DNA of 64,000 nt from Ailurus styani (taxonomy: Eukaryota; Chordata; Mammalia; Carnivora; Ailuridae), in the NCBI GenBank assembly GCA_002007465.1, contig LNAC01000001.1, positions 2,549,521-2,613,520 of the forward strand, written 5' to 3'. A model generated the notes under the pieces. That model worked only from the letters and a program-made list of their open reading frames with translations. It searched no databases and was not told the origin of the DNA. Positions 28,591 through 38,560 of the stretch are shown in pieces (the first letter of the stretch is position 1; each line of letters opens with the position of its first letter). Position numbers and translations under genes: made by a program.

Positions 28591-29509
28591 ACACGGGGTC
28601 AGTTGAGTGACTGCTGCAGTTTTCGGAGGGAGGCCTTTTAAGCGTCACCTGCAGACATCAGCCAACAGACGTCCCGCCTTCGCTGCTCCTGGCCGGTGAC
28701 GAAGTGCTGGTTCGGGTCACAGAGAGTAGAGCTCTGGGCGCAGAGGACGCCGGACAGTCACTGCGCTCCGTGCCGCTGAAGCCCACGGCGCCCACCGGGA
28801 GAAACACTTCACTGCGGGGCTCTCCCGCGGGTAGTCACGGAAGGGCTGTTGCTGAGCCCGGGACAGGAAACACGGTCTCGGCCTGATGCTTGCCGCTTCC
28901 CCCACCAGGGCAACCGTCGGAGGGTCCGGAGGGATGGAAGCGGTGCATTTCTAACCCTGATGGAGACCCACCAAGACTGTCCTCTTCGCTCTGCTCAAAC
29001 CCACGCCTTAACGATCTCAGTACCTGGGGGCCTCGGTGGATCGGTGGCAAACGCCCCACATCGCTTTCCTTCGTGAAAATGATTTTCTTTCTAAAAGGAT
29101 GTTTCTTCTGCGTGTGGGGCAGACTTCACCACACTCAGTGCCTTCTGGGGGACAAGGGTTCGTGGGCAGCTCATCGCTTCCAGCGGGGAACTGCCCATCA
29201 CCCCGTGCAGAGGCCGTGAGTGGGGAGGCCTGCTCCGAGCCCAGCGTCGGGGGCAGCCCAGTTTGGCAGCGGATGGGACTGGTGGACACTGGATCATCCT
29301 GGTTGGCTCTGCCCAGAAAGCTCAAGGGGGCAGGAGTCTACCCCAGTGTTCACTCTAATGGAGAAAGTGATCCTGACCGTTGCTTTTTCTCCTGGAACTT
29401 TTCTAATCAGAATGGATCTTGCTGTCAGGAAGGCTAGAGGCCATCAGAAGTGAGCTATGGCGAAGGTGATTTCCTGGACAGGCAGACCGGTGGAGCCCTG
29501 TGCACTTGG

Positions 29510-30030
29510 ACTTTTTTTTTTTTTTTAGTCTAACAAGAATCAATATTTAAGATTATGCAATGTCCATACCAGCCCGAAGTAGCTGCCAACCCAAGGACAA
29601 GGGTTGGATAATTTACAATGCAAGGAATCCATTCTTTTTGAGAGGGGGAAGGGAAAAATCAAGATTTAAGCTTTTTATCCTGGGCTGAACTTTTCTCCTC
29701 CATTCTTAATGGCACCAGACGTAAATAAACCATCCATTCTGTTTTGTATGAGCAGTCTATACTTTGCACAGACTCTGAGGAAACGACAGGCCAGTCTCCG
29801 ATCCTCGACCCCCCCAGGTCTGAGCTGTAACCGCCTTGTAAACAACGTGCATTTACATGTTTCCAACCTACAGCCCGGTCCTTTAGCCCGATCAAAATCT
29901 GCTCTTAGATTCTTTTGCTCCTACAAGCAGCAGAGAAAGGCTTTTTATTGTCAGCTACTAATGGTTCTTCTGTCCCATATTTTTAATGTGAAGATTAAAT
30001 ATTTATAAATGCCTCGTCAATAGCATCCCA
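29510..30030. promoter_or_regulatory. Candidate conserved non-coding block
   Basis: Repeat-free AT-balanced sequence starting with a T17 run (29510-29526). It carries GGATAATTTAC, GTAAATAAACC (forkhead-like), TTGTCAGCTACTAATGG and ATTAAATATTTATAAATG. GC-rich DNA on both sides. No ORF of note. Regulatory nature is inferred from texture only. Confidence 0.33.
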
Positions 30031-33000
30031 TAGGCGCCCCCCTCCCCCGAAGCCGCAGACGTGGGCTGTGCTCACTCCGATGGCAGAGGTCACAGGTCAA
30101 GGGAGCAGCAGCAGAGCCGCAGACGGGACCCGGGCTGCTCTGTACAGGGTGGGGCTTGTTTCTCCAAAAGCCTGCCTCCTGGCCAGGGCAAGTTTCCTTT
30201 GTCTCCAGTGACGGGAGTCACTGGCCTCCGCCACCCTAGAGCTGCTCTGCCAGGTGTCCCGCCTGGACCCGGTCTAACTCAGGGTGTCCCTGGTGAAAGC
30301 CAAGAAGCCCCGGTCCTTTCCCGCCACCTGCAACGGGAGGGCTGGCGGGGTTTGAGCCAAGAACCAACGGGAGTGGTGTGGGGGAGGGCAGGACATCTCC
30401 CCGCTTCTCCAGGGGTGAGGGGAAGGGGCTTGGGCCCTGGGATGCGGCTGTGTCCACCCCCCTCGCCCATCTCCGCCCCGCAGGCCACTCTCTCACCGGC
30501 TTCTCTCCTCATCTCGCGGCTCCTCCAGAGTCGGTGGTGATGGGGGCGTCACGCGTCATCTCTGCCCAGCAGGCAGCCAGCTCGCTCTTACTGTCTGACC
30601 TCTGGCTGAAAATGGGCAGCTGGTATCCAAGGTGGTGAGTGTCCATGATCTCAGGACCGTCCAGACGGCACGATGAGGCCCCAAAGCAGGGGAGGCAGAG
30701 ACAAGGTGTCGGTGGCAGGGCTCCGCCTCGGGAAGGGGCCTCCCTCCTGGTGACCGCGTGGGGCTGCGGGGGTGCTGGGGAGCTGGGGACGGCCGGCGGG
30801 ACGGGACACACGGCCTGGGTGGTCTGCCGTGGGCGGGTACGCGGGGCACCAGCAGCAGGTTCAGGCAGGAACGTGTGCCCTGTGGGCTTCGCCAGTCCGC
30901 CCACTGTGGGGACGGGCTTTGGGGCTGCTGTGGCAGACGGTGAGCCGGCGTGGAGGGGGGCCGGGCAGCCGGGAACAGAGCCCGGGGGCTGCCGCGGGGC
31001 GGACAGACGGGAGATGGGGGGGAAGCCGCGGCGGCTGCTCCACGCGCGTCAGCCTGGGGAACCCTTCCCGGGAGCCCCGAGCAGCCCGGCCGGGGAGCGT
31101 GCCTCCCCCTCCGGCCAGATCTCTCGGTCCAGGGACGGCCCCCAGGGAGAATGTGGACGAGGCAGTGTGGGGGCTTGGAGCCAGCCGGCCCGCTGGGCCA
31201 CATCTCCCCGCTCGCCGGGACCCGGCTCCCACCCGAGAAGTGGGGGTAGTCGGATTTGCTAGTTTTCCTCACCTGGCTTTTAACAACCGGATGGGACCAC
31301 AGATGCCAACGTGCGGGGACAGAACCCTAGGTGACAGGAGGGGATGGGGGGCGGGTAGGGCCTTGGGGCGCTTCCCCAGTGCTGGACGCCAGAGAAGCCA
31401 CCCCCTCCGGCTGCTCTGAAGCCCGGAGGGGAGGACAGGAGCTCGGCCCATGCCCCCGAATCACAACCGAGGCCCCTGTCCAAACATCGGGTGCTGGGAG
31501 TCCCGCTGGGGACTGGAGTCCACATTGGGGAGTCGCACATCCACCCAGCTGCCAGGGGTCTGGAAGCAAGCAAGCGAGGGCAGAAACAGCCTAGCCCATT
31601 CTTCTGCCTTGAACTCTGTGCTGTGCAAAGAGCCGAAGGGAGGAAAGTCACGTCCTTTCCCGCCGATGCTGCCGCCTGGGGAAAAGGCTCAGAATCTGCT
31701 CTCGGGCCGCTCACCGCCACGGCCACGCATCCTCGACCCGCCAGCCCGGACGCGGAGCCCGCGCTGGGGCAGGCAGGCTCGAGCTGCACCGCGGCTCCGA
31801 CCCCAGCGGGGGAGCCTACCGTCTGTCCGCCCCCCTCCAGGGACCGAGTTTCTGCGGATGACGCGTGGGAGTTTCTTCGAGCCCTCGGGATGGGGCTGAC
31901 CACAATCCTTCCTCAGAAGGAGCCAATGGTCCCCACACAGAGCAAGACCAGCACAGACATCGTGAGACCCAAATGGGTCTGAAATGCCAGGGAGCAGCAA
32001 TGCCACCCAGCAGACTGCAAACTCGGGGAGGGCAGGACCATTCCTGGGTCTCGTGTGTGGACATGCCATCAGCAGGGGACGGCCCCAAAGGCACAGTCCG
32101 GCACCATAAATCTCCGTGTCTCGGAGAGGCCCGTGGCTCCTGGGGATACGCTGATGCGGCGGCATCGATCCTCCTCGAGACGCACCTGCCGGCCCCCCGC
32201 GGGGAGACCCGCACCCCGGCGGGCCTGGCTCTGGGGGCCGGCCGCTTGCACGGCCGCCGCGGCGGTGATGAGCACGTATTGATTTCTGCGGTGCCTCTCC
32301 CGAGCCCCAGAGCACTTCATGCACTTATTGGAAAGTGCCTGAAACCAAACTGAAGACAGGCCCAATGAGGAGAATCAATCCAAGTGCTAAGGGCACGTGA
32401 GGGCCTCGCCGCAAATGGGGAGAGACAACAGGTACTCGGCTGCCCCCGGTTCCAAACGCTTAAGGAAGACACTTGGCCCCGCTCTGTTCAGTCGCCTGCC
32501 GTTGCCTGGCCGGGAAAACTGAAATTGAGAGGTCAGGGGCGCTGGGTCTTGGGGAAGGCCCTTGGAGCTTTGCGTGCCCTGAGCGGGGCCCCGGGGCCGG
32601 CTGCCCTCGCCTCGCCCGGCTGGGGGCCGCAGGGGAGCGCACCTCCACGCCGAGGCCGTCCGGAAACAAAACCGTTTTCTAAACGCCTGCTCGGAAAGAA
32701 TTTCCAGCTTACAGGGACGTGGGCAGAACGGTACGGAGAACACCCCGTAAGCTGGTGCCCAGATTCCCGTGCTGCTAACAGCATCGTGGCCGACCTCCCC
32801 GCCTGCCTGCGTCTCTATCTGAGCTGCTCGGGAGGAAGCTGAGCGCATCGCGGCTTTTTATCCCCATGCAGTGTGTGTTTCTCCAGGGCACCTGCCCGCC
32901 TCAGGCGCACCTGGCAGTTAGAGACCTCGGCGAGTTAAGAGACCTCAGCGAGTGTAACCCTGACACAGTGTTTCGGTGGCGCGCTCCTCCTCCGGCTTGG

Positions 33001-33543
33001 CCAGCTGACCCGAGGGCATGCTGTGCAGCACGTTTCCTTCTGCCGCAGGGTCTGGTCTGGGAGCAGCTACTGCCCTTGGTCTCTGCGTTCTTTAGTTTCC
33101 TCGCATCTGAACGTCCCACCATCTTCTCTGACACTGATATTTTTGAAGAAAAATCCAACTTGTCACAGTGGCCTTTAGCTTGGGCGGATGGGCTGAAAGA
33201 ACCTGATTCCATTTCCCAAAGACACAGGGACCAGACCCCGCTTCGGCCCTCGCGGTGACCACACCACATTCATAACCAGTGGACCACACCATCTAGAGCT
33301 GAAGGGGCTAGGCCTGTGGCCACCCATTCGAAGGTGCCCCCAGAGGAGGGGTGGGGAGGGCAGAGGTTGCACTCGCCTCTGGAGGGGCTTCTGTGGGCTG
33401 CCAGCCCCTTGGCTCACAGACTCCTAACACAGGCAGCTTTCCTCTGAGGTGCGCAGGCATCTGTGGGGCCCACGGACCCCATCTCGGTCAGTGCTCAGGG
33501 GACGCACCCCTGATAGAGGGACACCCTCGGAGTCACTGATGAG
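30031..33543. other. GC-rich unique intergenic sequence, 3.5 kb
   Basis: CpG-rich in 30700-31260 and 31700-32280. Several long open frames exist on both strands but they overlap each other, show no family motifs and are expected in GC-rich DNA. 32280-32400 and 33050-33200 are more AT-balanced. No repeat recognised. Confidence 0.5.
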
Positions 33544-33544
33544 C

Positions 33545-33721
33545 GGGGCACATGGGTGCTCAGCTGGTTAAGGGTCTCCCTTCAGCTCAGGTCATGACCT
33601 TGGGGTCCTGGGATCGAGCCCACATGTCAGGCTCCATGCTTAGTGGGGAGTCTGCTTCTCCCTCGACCTCTGTGCATACACTCACTCTCTCTCTCAAATA
33701 AATAAAATCTTAAAAAAAAAA
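33545..33721 (+). mobile_element. CAN-SINE with target-site duplication
   Basis: GGGGCACATGGGTGCTCAGC, TTCAGCTCAGGTCATGACC, GGGATCGAGCCCACATG, CT-rich region, CAAATAAATAAAATCTT and an A10 tail. It is flanked by TCACTGATGAGC (33533-33544) and TCACTGATAAGC (33725-33736), a 12-bp duplication with one mismatch. Confidence 0.92.
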
Positions 33722-33736
33722 GCATCACTGATAAGC

Positions 33737-34559
33737 AAGGAGGCTGAGGAGCCCATTTCATATTTGGCTGAGAGTGAACTTAACCAAGACTGATATTAAA
33801 AGTGACCTTGCTCTGTTCTTGGGGTCACCCCCTCCCCCGTTACCCCCAGAGCCCAGAGAACACAGAACCCAGTGGAGTGAGGGAAGCTCGGGTGAGCAGA
33901 GCAGACTCTGAAGACAGCCGCCTTTCTCTTACCTCTGGTAAGGAGAGAGAGGGGGATGTGGAGAGAGAAACAAGAGGAAGGGGCCTTGAGGCATGGGGCT
34001 GGGAGACAGGAGGCCACAGAGTCCAGGTGTCATGGCCCTGCCATGTCTGTCTGGGCTGACCCGGCCCACTGGACACTCGGACAAGGGCCCTGCGCTGACG
34101 AGGGGCCCAGCGCCCCCTGGCCAGCCAGCCTCTATCTCCGAGGAAGGCAAGAGCCGCCGGGAACGCGCGGAGGCCGCAGAGAACCAGGGACTTCCATGTG
34201 CCTTACGTTCCTCCTCTTCGTGATGGGAGCAAGTGGCCCTGTACTCATCCTGGTCCTGTCTGTGGGGTCATCTGGTGAGCGCAGAGACCTCTGGATTGAG
34301 GAGTCGCACCAGAGCAATGTGTGTGTGTGCGTGTGCGTCTCCAGATGGACCTGAGGTAGGTCATGGGTACCTGGCCTCCGAGTCTGATGTCCTAACTGGG
34401 ACGAGAGTTTTGGGCATCCCCAGATAGAAGAAAGAATATGGCATGTGTACAAAGAGCGCAGTTTGTGGCCAGATTGTGGAATGTGACAGATTGAAAGTAT
34501 GGCCATGAATTCCTTCTTCACGTAAAGCATGTTCATCTGCAATGACATTTTGCCATGTC
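33737..34559. other. Intergenic sequence, no gene seen
   Basis: Moderate GC. A short GT-rich run lies at 34317-34338. No gene or clear repeat. Confidence 0.4.
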
Positions 34560-34998
34560 TGCCATTCATTTCTGGACTGTATGAAATCTAGGCTGGCCTG
34601 GTGATTTTGCCTTGGGCAACAGAATGTGGCAGAAGTGATGCTACATGAATTCAGAGCCTAGGACTCAGGTTGCCTTGGGACTCATGTCTTTGCTCCCCTT
34701 GGAATACTGCCCTGTGAGCAGGAAGCTTGTCTAACTTTCAGAAGAAAGGGAGGCTGTGTGACTGAAAACAGAGGTGTCTCAGTGCAGAGCTGACTTCATG
34801 TGCTGAATATGGGAGTGAGGCTAATACCCATGTCTGGTCCTACTGGCCCTCCAGCTAAAGAGAGCCATGTGGGGGGCCCCAGTGGAACCCGAAGAGGAAG
34901 TAACCAGCCAACCTATGGGAAAGTGAAATGATCACTATTGTTTTCAGTTACTAAATTTTAGGGCAATTTTCTATGCACTAATAGAAAAGAGTGATACC
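34560..34998 (+). mobile_element. ERVL-MaLR (MLT1-like) LTR relic
   Basis: GGGCAACAGAATGTGGCAGAAG and GTGATG near the start, then GAGCCTAGGACTCAGG, and a terminal TTGTTTTCAGTTACTAAATT, TTTTAGGGCAATTTTC and TAATAGAAAAGAGTGATAC. These match the 5' and 3' parts of an MLT1-family LTR in sense orientation. Solo LTR. Confidence 0.65.
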
Positions 34999-35089
34999 CC
35001 CCACTGAGACAAAACATACAAAAAGTAAACACGAAATACTAATACCAGAAATGAGGGAAGAAAAGACACTGAGGGGTTAAGGGCTTTTG

Positions 35090-36065
35090 TGAACCTCATT
35101 GTACATAAAATTTAATAACTTAGACAAAATAGATAAATTCCATGTAAAACTAAAACTGACACAAGATAAACAGAAAATGTAAATAGCCCTCTATTACTTT
35201 TTTAAAATTGCATTTGTAAATAACGGCCTTTTCACAAAGAAAACTCCAGGCTTAAAGAGCTTCACCGATAAATTCTACCAAACGCTTGAGGGAGAAACAA
35301 GAGGACTCTTACCTCACCATTTCAGAGATGAAAGAGGCAGCTCTTCCCAACACATCTTGGGAGTCCAGCACAAGCCTGATCTCTAACTTTGATGATAATA
35401 AAGAAGAAGAAAATTATAGGCCAATATCTTTCTGGAACAGAGATACAAAAATCCATTACAAAATAACAGCACATTAAATCCAGCACTATGCAAGAAGCAT
35501 AATAGGTCATGACCAAGTGAGTTTATTCTAGGAATATGAAATTATTTCAGTATTTGAAGATTTAACTGTCATTCACTACTTAGCAGAATAAGAAAAACCA
35601 CCACATAATAATCTTACTTGGGGCAGAAAAAGCATTTGATAAAGTTCAATTCCTTCAACTCACTCGTTGTGAAAGCTCTCAGTAAGCAAGGGATGGGAGG
35701 GGACGTCCTCCCTGGGGTAGCAGGCACCTTGACAACCTCAGGCACCTTGACAAGACTACAGCCGCTGTTACACTCGGTGGCAAGAACTGGACTAATCTTC
35801 CCCTAAGAGGGGGAACATGGCAAGAATGTCCATCCTTTCCACTTTTATGCTACACCGACTAGAGGTCATAACCAACAAAATAAGGCAAGAAAAAGAAATG
35901 AAAGCCATAAAAATGGGAGAGGAAGAAGTAAAACTCTTCTCCCCACAACCAACGGGATTCTATGCAGAGAAAGTTCTAATCTAATGGAAAACTACTAAAA
36001 CTAGTTGGCAAATGTTTTAAGGTTGTGAGATTCAAAGACAAAGTAAAAAAGTTAATGAGTCAATG
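35090..36065 (+). mobile_element. Old L1 fragment (ORF2)
   Basis: TAGACAAAATAGATAAATTCC, GAGCTTCACCGATAAATTCTAC, CCATTACAAAATAACAGCAC, CATGACCAAGTGAGTTTATTC, GGGCAGAAAAAGCATTTGAT (RT motif A region) and GAGGAAGAAGTAAAACTC. Heavily mutated. + orientation. Confidence 0.65.
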
Positions 36066-36334
36066 TCATGAAAGTAAAGGCAGTGTGAGAAGCCATCACA
36101 GGTTGGAGGGGACTAAGGAGGTGTGACAACCAAATGCCACAGGGTGCCTTGGATTGGATCCTGGAACAGAACAAGAACGCTAGTGGAGAAATCTGAGTAT
36201 AGTTGCTAGTTAATAGTATTTACCACTGTTAATTTCTTAGCTTAGATCATTGTAGTGCTACAACGTAAGATGTCAGTGTTCCGGGAGGCTGGGTCAAGGG
36301 CATATGGGGACACTCTGTCCTATCTCCACAACTC
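36066..36334. other. Intergenic sequence
   Basis: AT-balanced; nothing recognised. Confidence 0.3.
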
Positions 36335-36338
36335 TCTC

Positions 36339-36478
36339 CTTCTAAAGATGTTATTTATTTATTTACTTAAGAGACACAGAGAAAACATGAGCAGGGGAAG
36401 GAGCAGAGCGGGAGGGAGAGAGAGAGAATCCCAAGTAGGCTCCACACTCAGGACTCAATCCCACAACCCTGAGATCAC
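36339..36478 (-). mobile_element. CAN-SINE, 5'-truncated
   Basis: Antisense tail and body: AAAGATGTTATTTATTTATTTAC, GAGAGAGAGAGAATCCC, CTCAATCCCACAACCCTGAG. The tRNA-like head is missing. Flanking ACTCTCTC (36331-36338) and ACTCTCTC (36479-36486) suggest a short target duplication. Confidence 0.75.
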
Positions 36479-36516
36479 ACTCTCTCTCTTAAGGCTAAAA
36501 TTATATAGAAAGTTTA

Positions 36517-36694
36517 GGGCACCTGGGGGGCTCAGTTGGTGAAGCATCTGCCTTCAGCTCGCATCATGATCCCAGGGTCCTGAGTCCTGCATCGGGTTCC
36601 CTGGTCAGCAGGGAGTCCGCTTCTCCCTCTCCCTCTGCCCTTCCCCCTGCGTGTGCTTGTGCTGTCAAATAAATAAAAATAAAACCTTAAAAAG
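36517..36694 (+). mobile_element. CAN-SINE with perfect 12-bp target-site duplication
   Basis: GGGCACCTGGGGGGCTCAG, TTCAGCTCGCATCATGATCC, CTGCATCGGGTTCCCTGG, TCTCCCTCTCCCTCTGCC, tail CAAATAAATAAAAATAAAACC. Flanked by ATAGAAAGTTTA at 36505-36516 and 36695-36706. Confidence 0.94.
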
Positions 36695-36706
36695 ATAGAA
36701 AGTTTA

Positions 36707-36895
36707 AAAACACAGAGACATCAGTGGCACCTTCTGTAGCACAGCATGGTGTGGCCCTGGACGCAGGTGGGCAGTGGCATCTCTTCCTCTAGGCCAGCTC
36801 CCTGCTGTGTCTGAGAGCTCTTCCCACACACTCAGCTTTGGACTTCCTTCAATGACTCTGAAGCTACTTAATCCCCCTTAATAAGTCTCTTATTG
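36707..36895. other. Short unassigned stretch
   Basis: No feature recognised. Confidence 0.3.
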
Positions 36896-37748
36896 CCTAA
36901 AAAAACAATAATCGCCACTAAGAAAATATAAAGGCCAGCAGACTAGGAGAAAATATTCCTTAGAAAAATTACTTCTAGAACATAGGAAGAACTCCTACAA
37001 CTCAATATTGGGATGACAAATGTAAAAATGAGAAGGAAGCAAACAGCCACGTCACCCAGAAGATATAAAAACCGCCAGGAAACACGTGGATTGCTCAATA
37101 CCATGAGTCACCCAGGAAATGCAGAATGAAGCCACCAACAGATTTCACTTCACAACCAATAGGGGTAAAATTAAAAGCGATGACAACCCTAAATGCTGTA
37201 TAGATTTCTGAGGGCTTTGTAAAATGGTACAACCACTTCAGAAAACTGAAAGTGAATACGAAGGTAGATACGTATGTACCCAGCAATTCCATCCCTACGT
37301 ACACGCCTGGGAGAAAGGCAGGCATGCACCCACGAGAGACTTGGACAAGGACCTTCACGACAGCTTCACTGATAAAAGCTGGAAACTCGGTGTCCATTGG
37401 AAAAATAATGAGTAAACAAATAGCCGTATATTCTTGCATGGGAATATTAATCCACAATAGAAAATGAGCTTTGGATGCAGGCAACAACATGGCTAAGTGT
37501 CAACCACTGTTTTTTTTTTTTTAAAGATTTTATTTACTTATTTGACACACAGAGAGAGATTACAAGTAGGCAGAGAGACAGGGAGAGGAGGAAGCAGGCT
37601 CCCTGCTGAGCAGAGCCTGATGCGGGCCTTGATCCCAGGACGCTGAGATCATGACCTGAGCCGAAAGCAGAGGCTTTAACCCACTGAGCCACCCAGGTGC
37701 CCTCAACCACTATGTTGAGTGAAGTAGCCAGATATAAACAGTGCCTAG
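36896..37748 (+). mobile_element. Old L1 3' fragment split by a CAN-SINE
   Basis: GACTAGGAGAAAATATTCC, GAACTCCTACAACTCAATA, ACCCAGGAAATGCAGAATG, CCCAGCAATTCCATCCC, TGGAAAAATAATGAGTAAAC. After the SINE it continues ATGTTGAGTGAAGTAGCCAG. + orientation. Confidence 0.75.
37509..37702 (-). mobile_element. CAN-SINE, mustelid-like subfamily, nested in L1
   Basis: In element sense: GGGCACCTGGGTGGCTCAGTG, GGTTAAAGCCTCTGC, GAGCCTGCTTCCTCCTCTCC (approximate order), CTCTGCCTACTTGTAATCTC, CAAATAAGTAAATAAAATC and a long A tail (T13 on the + strand). Flanked by TCAACCACT at 37500-37508 and 37703-37711. It has the head-to-tail features of the younger copies in this window. Confidence 0.93.
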
Positions 37749-37945
37749 TGTGGGGGTGCCGGGGGGGCTCCGTCATGATGTGTCTGCCTTCAGCTCAGGT
37801 CATGATCCCGGGGTCCTGGGATTGAGTCCCGGGTCGGGCTCCCTGCTCACAGGGGAGTCTGCTTCTCCCTCTCCCTCTGCCTCTCCCCTCTCCCACTCAG
37901 GCTTTCACTCTCTCTCTCTACTAAATAAAATCATAAAAAAACAAA
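37749..37945 (+). mobile_element. CAN-SINE
   Basis: GTGGGGGTGCCGGGGGGGCTC, CTTCAGCTCAGGTCATGATC, GGTCCTGGGATTGAGTCC, GCTTCTCCCTCTCCCTCTGC, CTAAATAAAATCATAAAAAAAC. Flanks AAACAGTGCCTAGTGT and AAACAGCGCATTGTGT are a diverged duplication. Confidence 0.88.
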
Positions 37946-38094
37946 CAGCGCATTGTGTTTGCTCCACCCACAAGAAACTCTTGGCAGAACCAGTCCATGG
38001 CAGAGGTGGAGCAGGAATTCCCACAGGTATGAAGATCCTTAGGAAGGGGGCAGGTAGGACATTCTGGAAGTGATGGAAAAGTTCTAGATCTTTC

Positions 38095-38560
38095 TAAAAT
38101 GTTTAAATTGTTGCAAAGTATACATAAAAATTGCCATTTTACGTTCATTACGTATATTCTTAGTACATTCTCAGTGACATTAAGTACATTCTCAACGTCA
38201 TACAACCAACCCCACAGTTCTTCTCATCCCGCACGGAAATTCCAGGCCCATTAAACACTCCTCCCTCTCCCCCTCTGCTCGGCTCTGTGAACCTGACTTC
38301 TCCTGGCAAGGTGCAAGTGGAATTGTGCCGTTGGGACCTTCTGTGTCTGGCTTACTGCACTGAGTGTAAGGTCTTCAGTTCGTCTGTGTCGCAGCTGCTG
38401 TCCGCATTTCCTTCCTTTTCTAAGGCTGATATTCCACGGTGTGGCTATGCTACCTTTTGTTTAGTCATTCAGCCATCAGTGGACATTTTGGCTGCTTCCA
38501 CCTGCTGGCTATTGTGAATGATGCTGTTGTGAACACGGGTGTTCTCGCGCCTGTTAAGAC
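38095..38560 (-). mobile_element. Old L1 3' fragment, antisense
   Basis: CTGGCTTACTGCACTGAGTG, GGCTGATATTCCACGGTGTGG, AGTCATTCAGCCATCAGTGG, GGCTATTGTGAATGATGCTG and GTGAACACGGGTGTTC are the familiar complement of L1 ORF2 end and 3' UTR. Confidence 0.75.

Larger units (their letters stand above)
27086..29510. other. GC- and CpG-rich intergenic block
   Basis: No exon recognised. 27560-28250 is the most CpG-dense stretch and a candidate CpG island. It contains a 115-bp tandem duplication (27804-28032) and is followed by a 10-bp minisatellite (28411-28590). Confidence 0.5.

Noticed and set aside
30556..31903. Several 150-240 codon ORFs on both strands in the 30.5-31.9 kb GC-rich region
   Set aside because: Overlapping frames on both strands, low-complexity Arg/Pro/Gly composition, no domain motif, no splice structure; expected by chance in GC-rich DNA.
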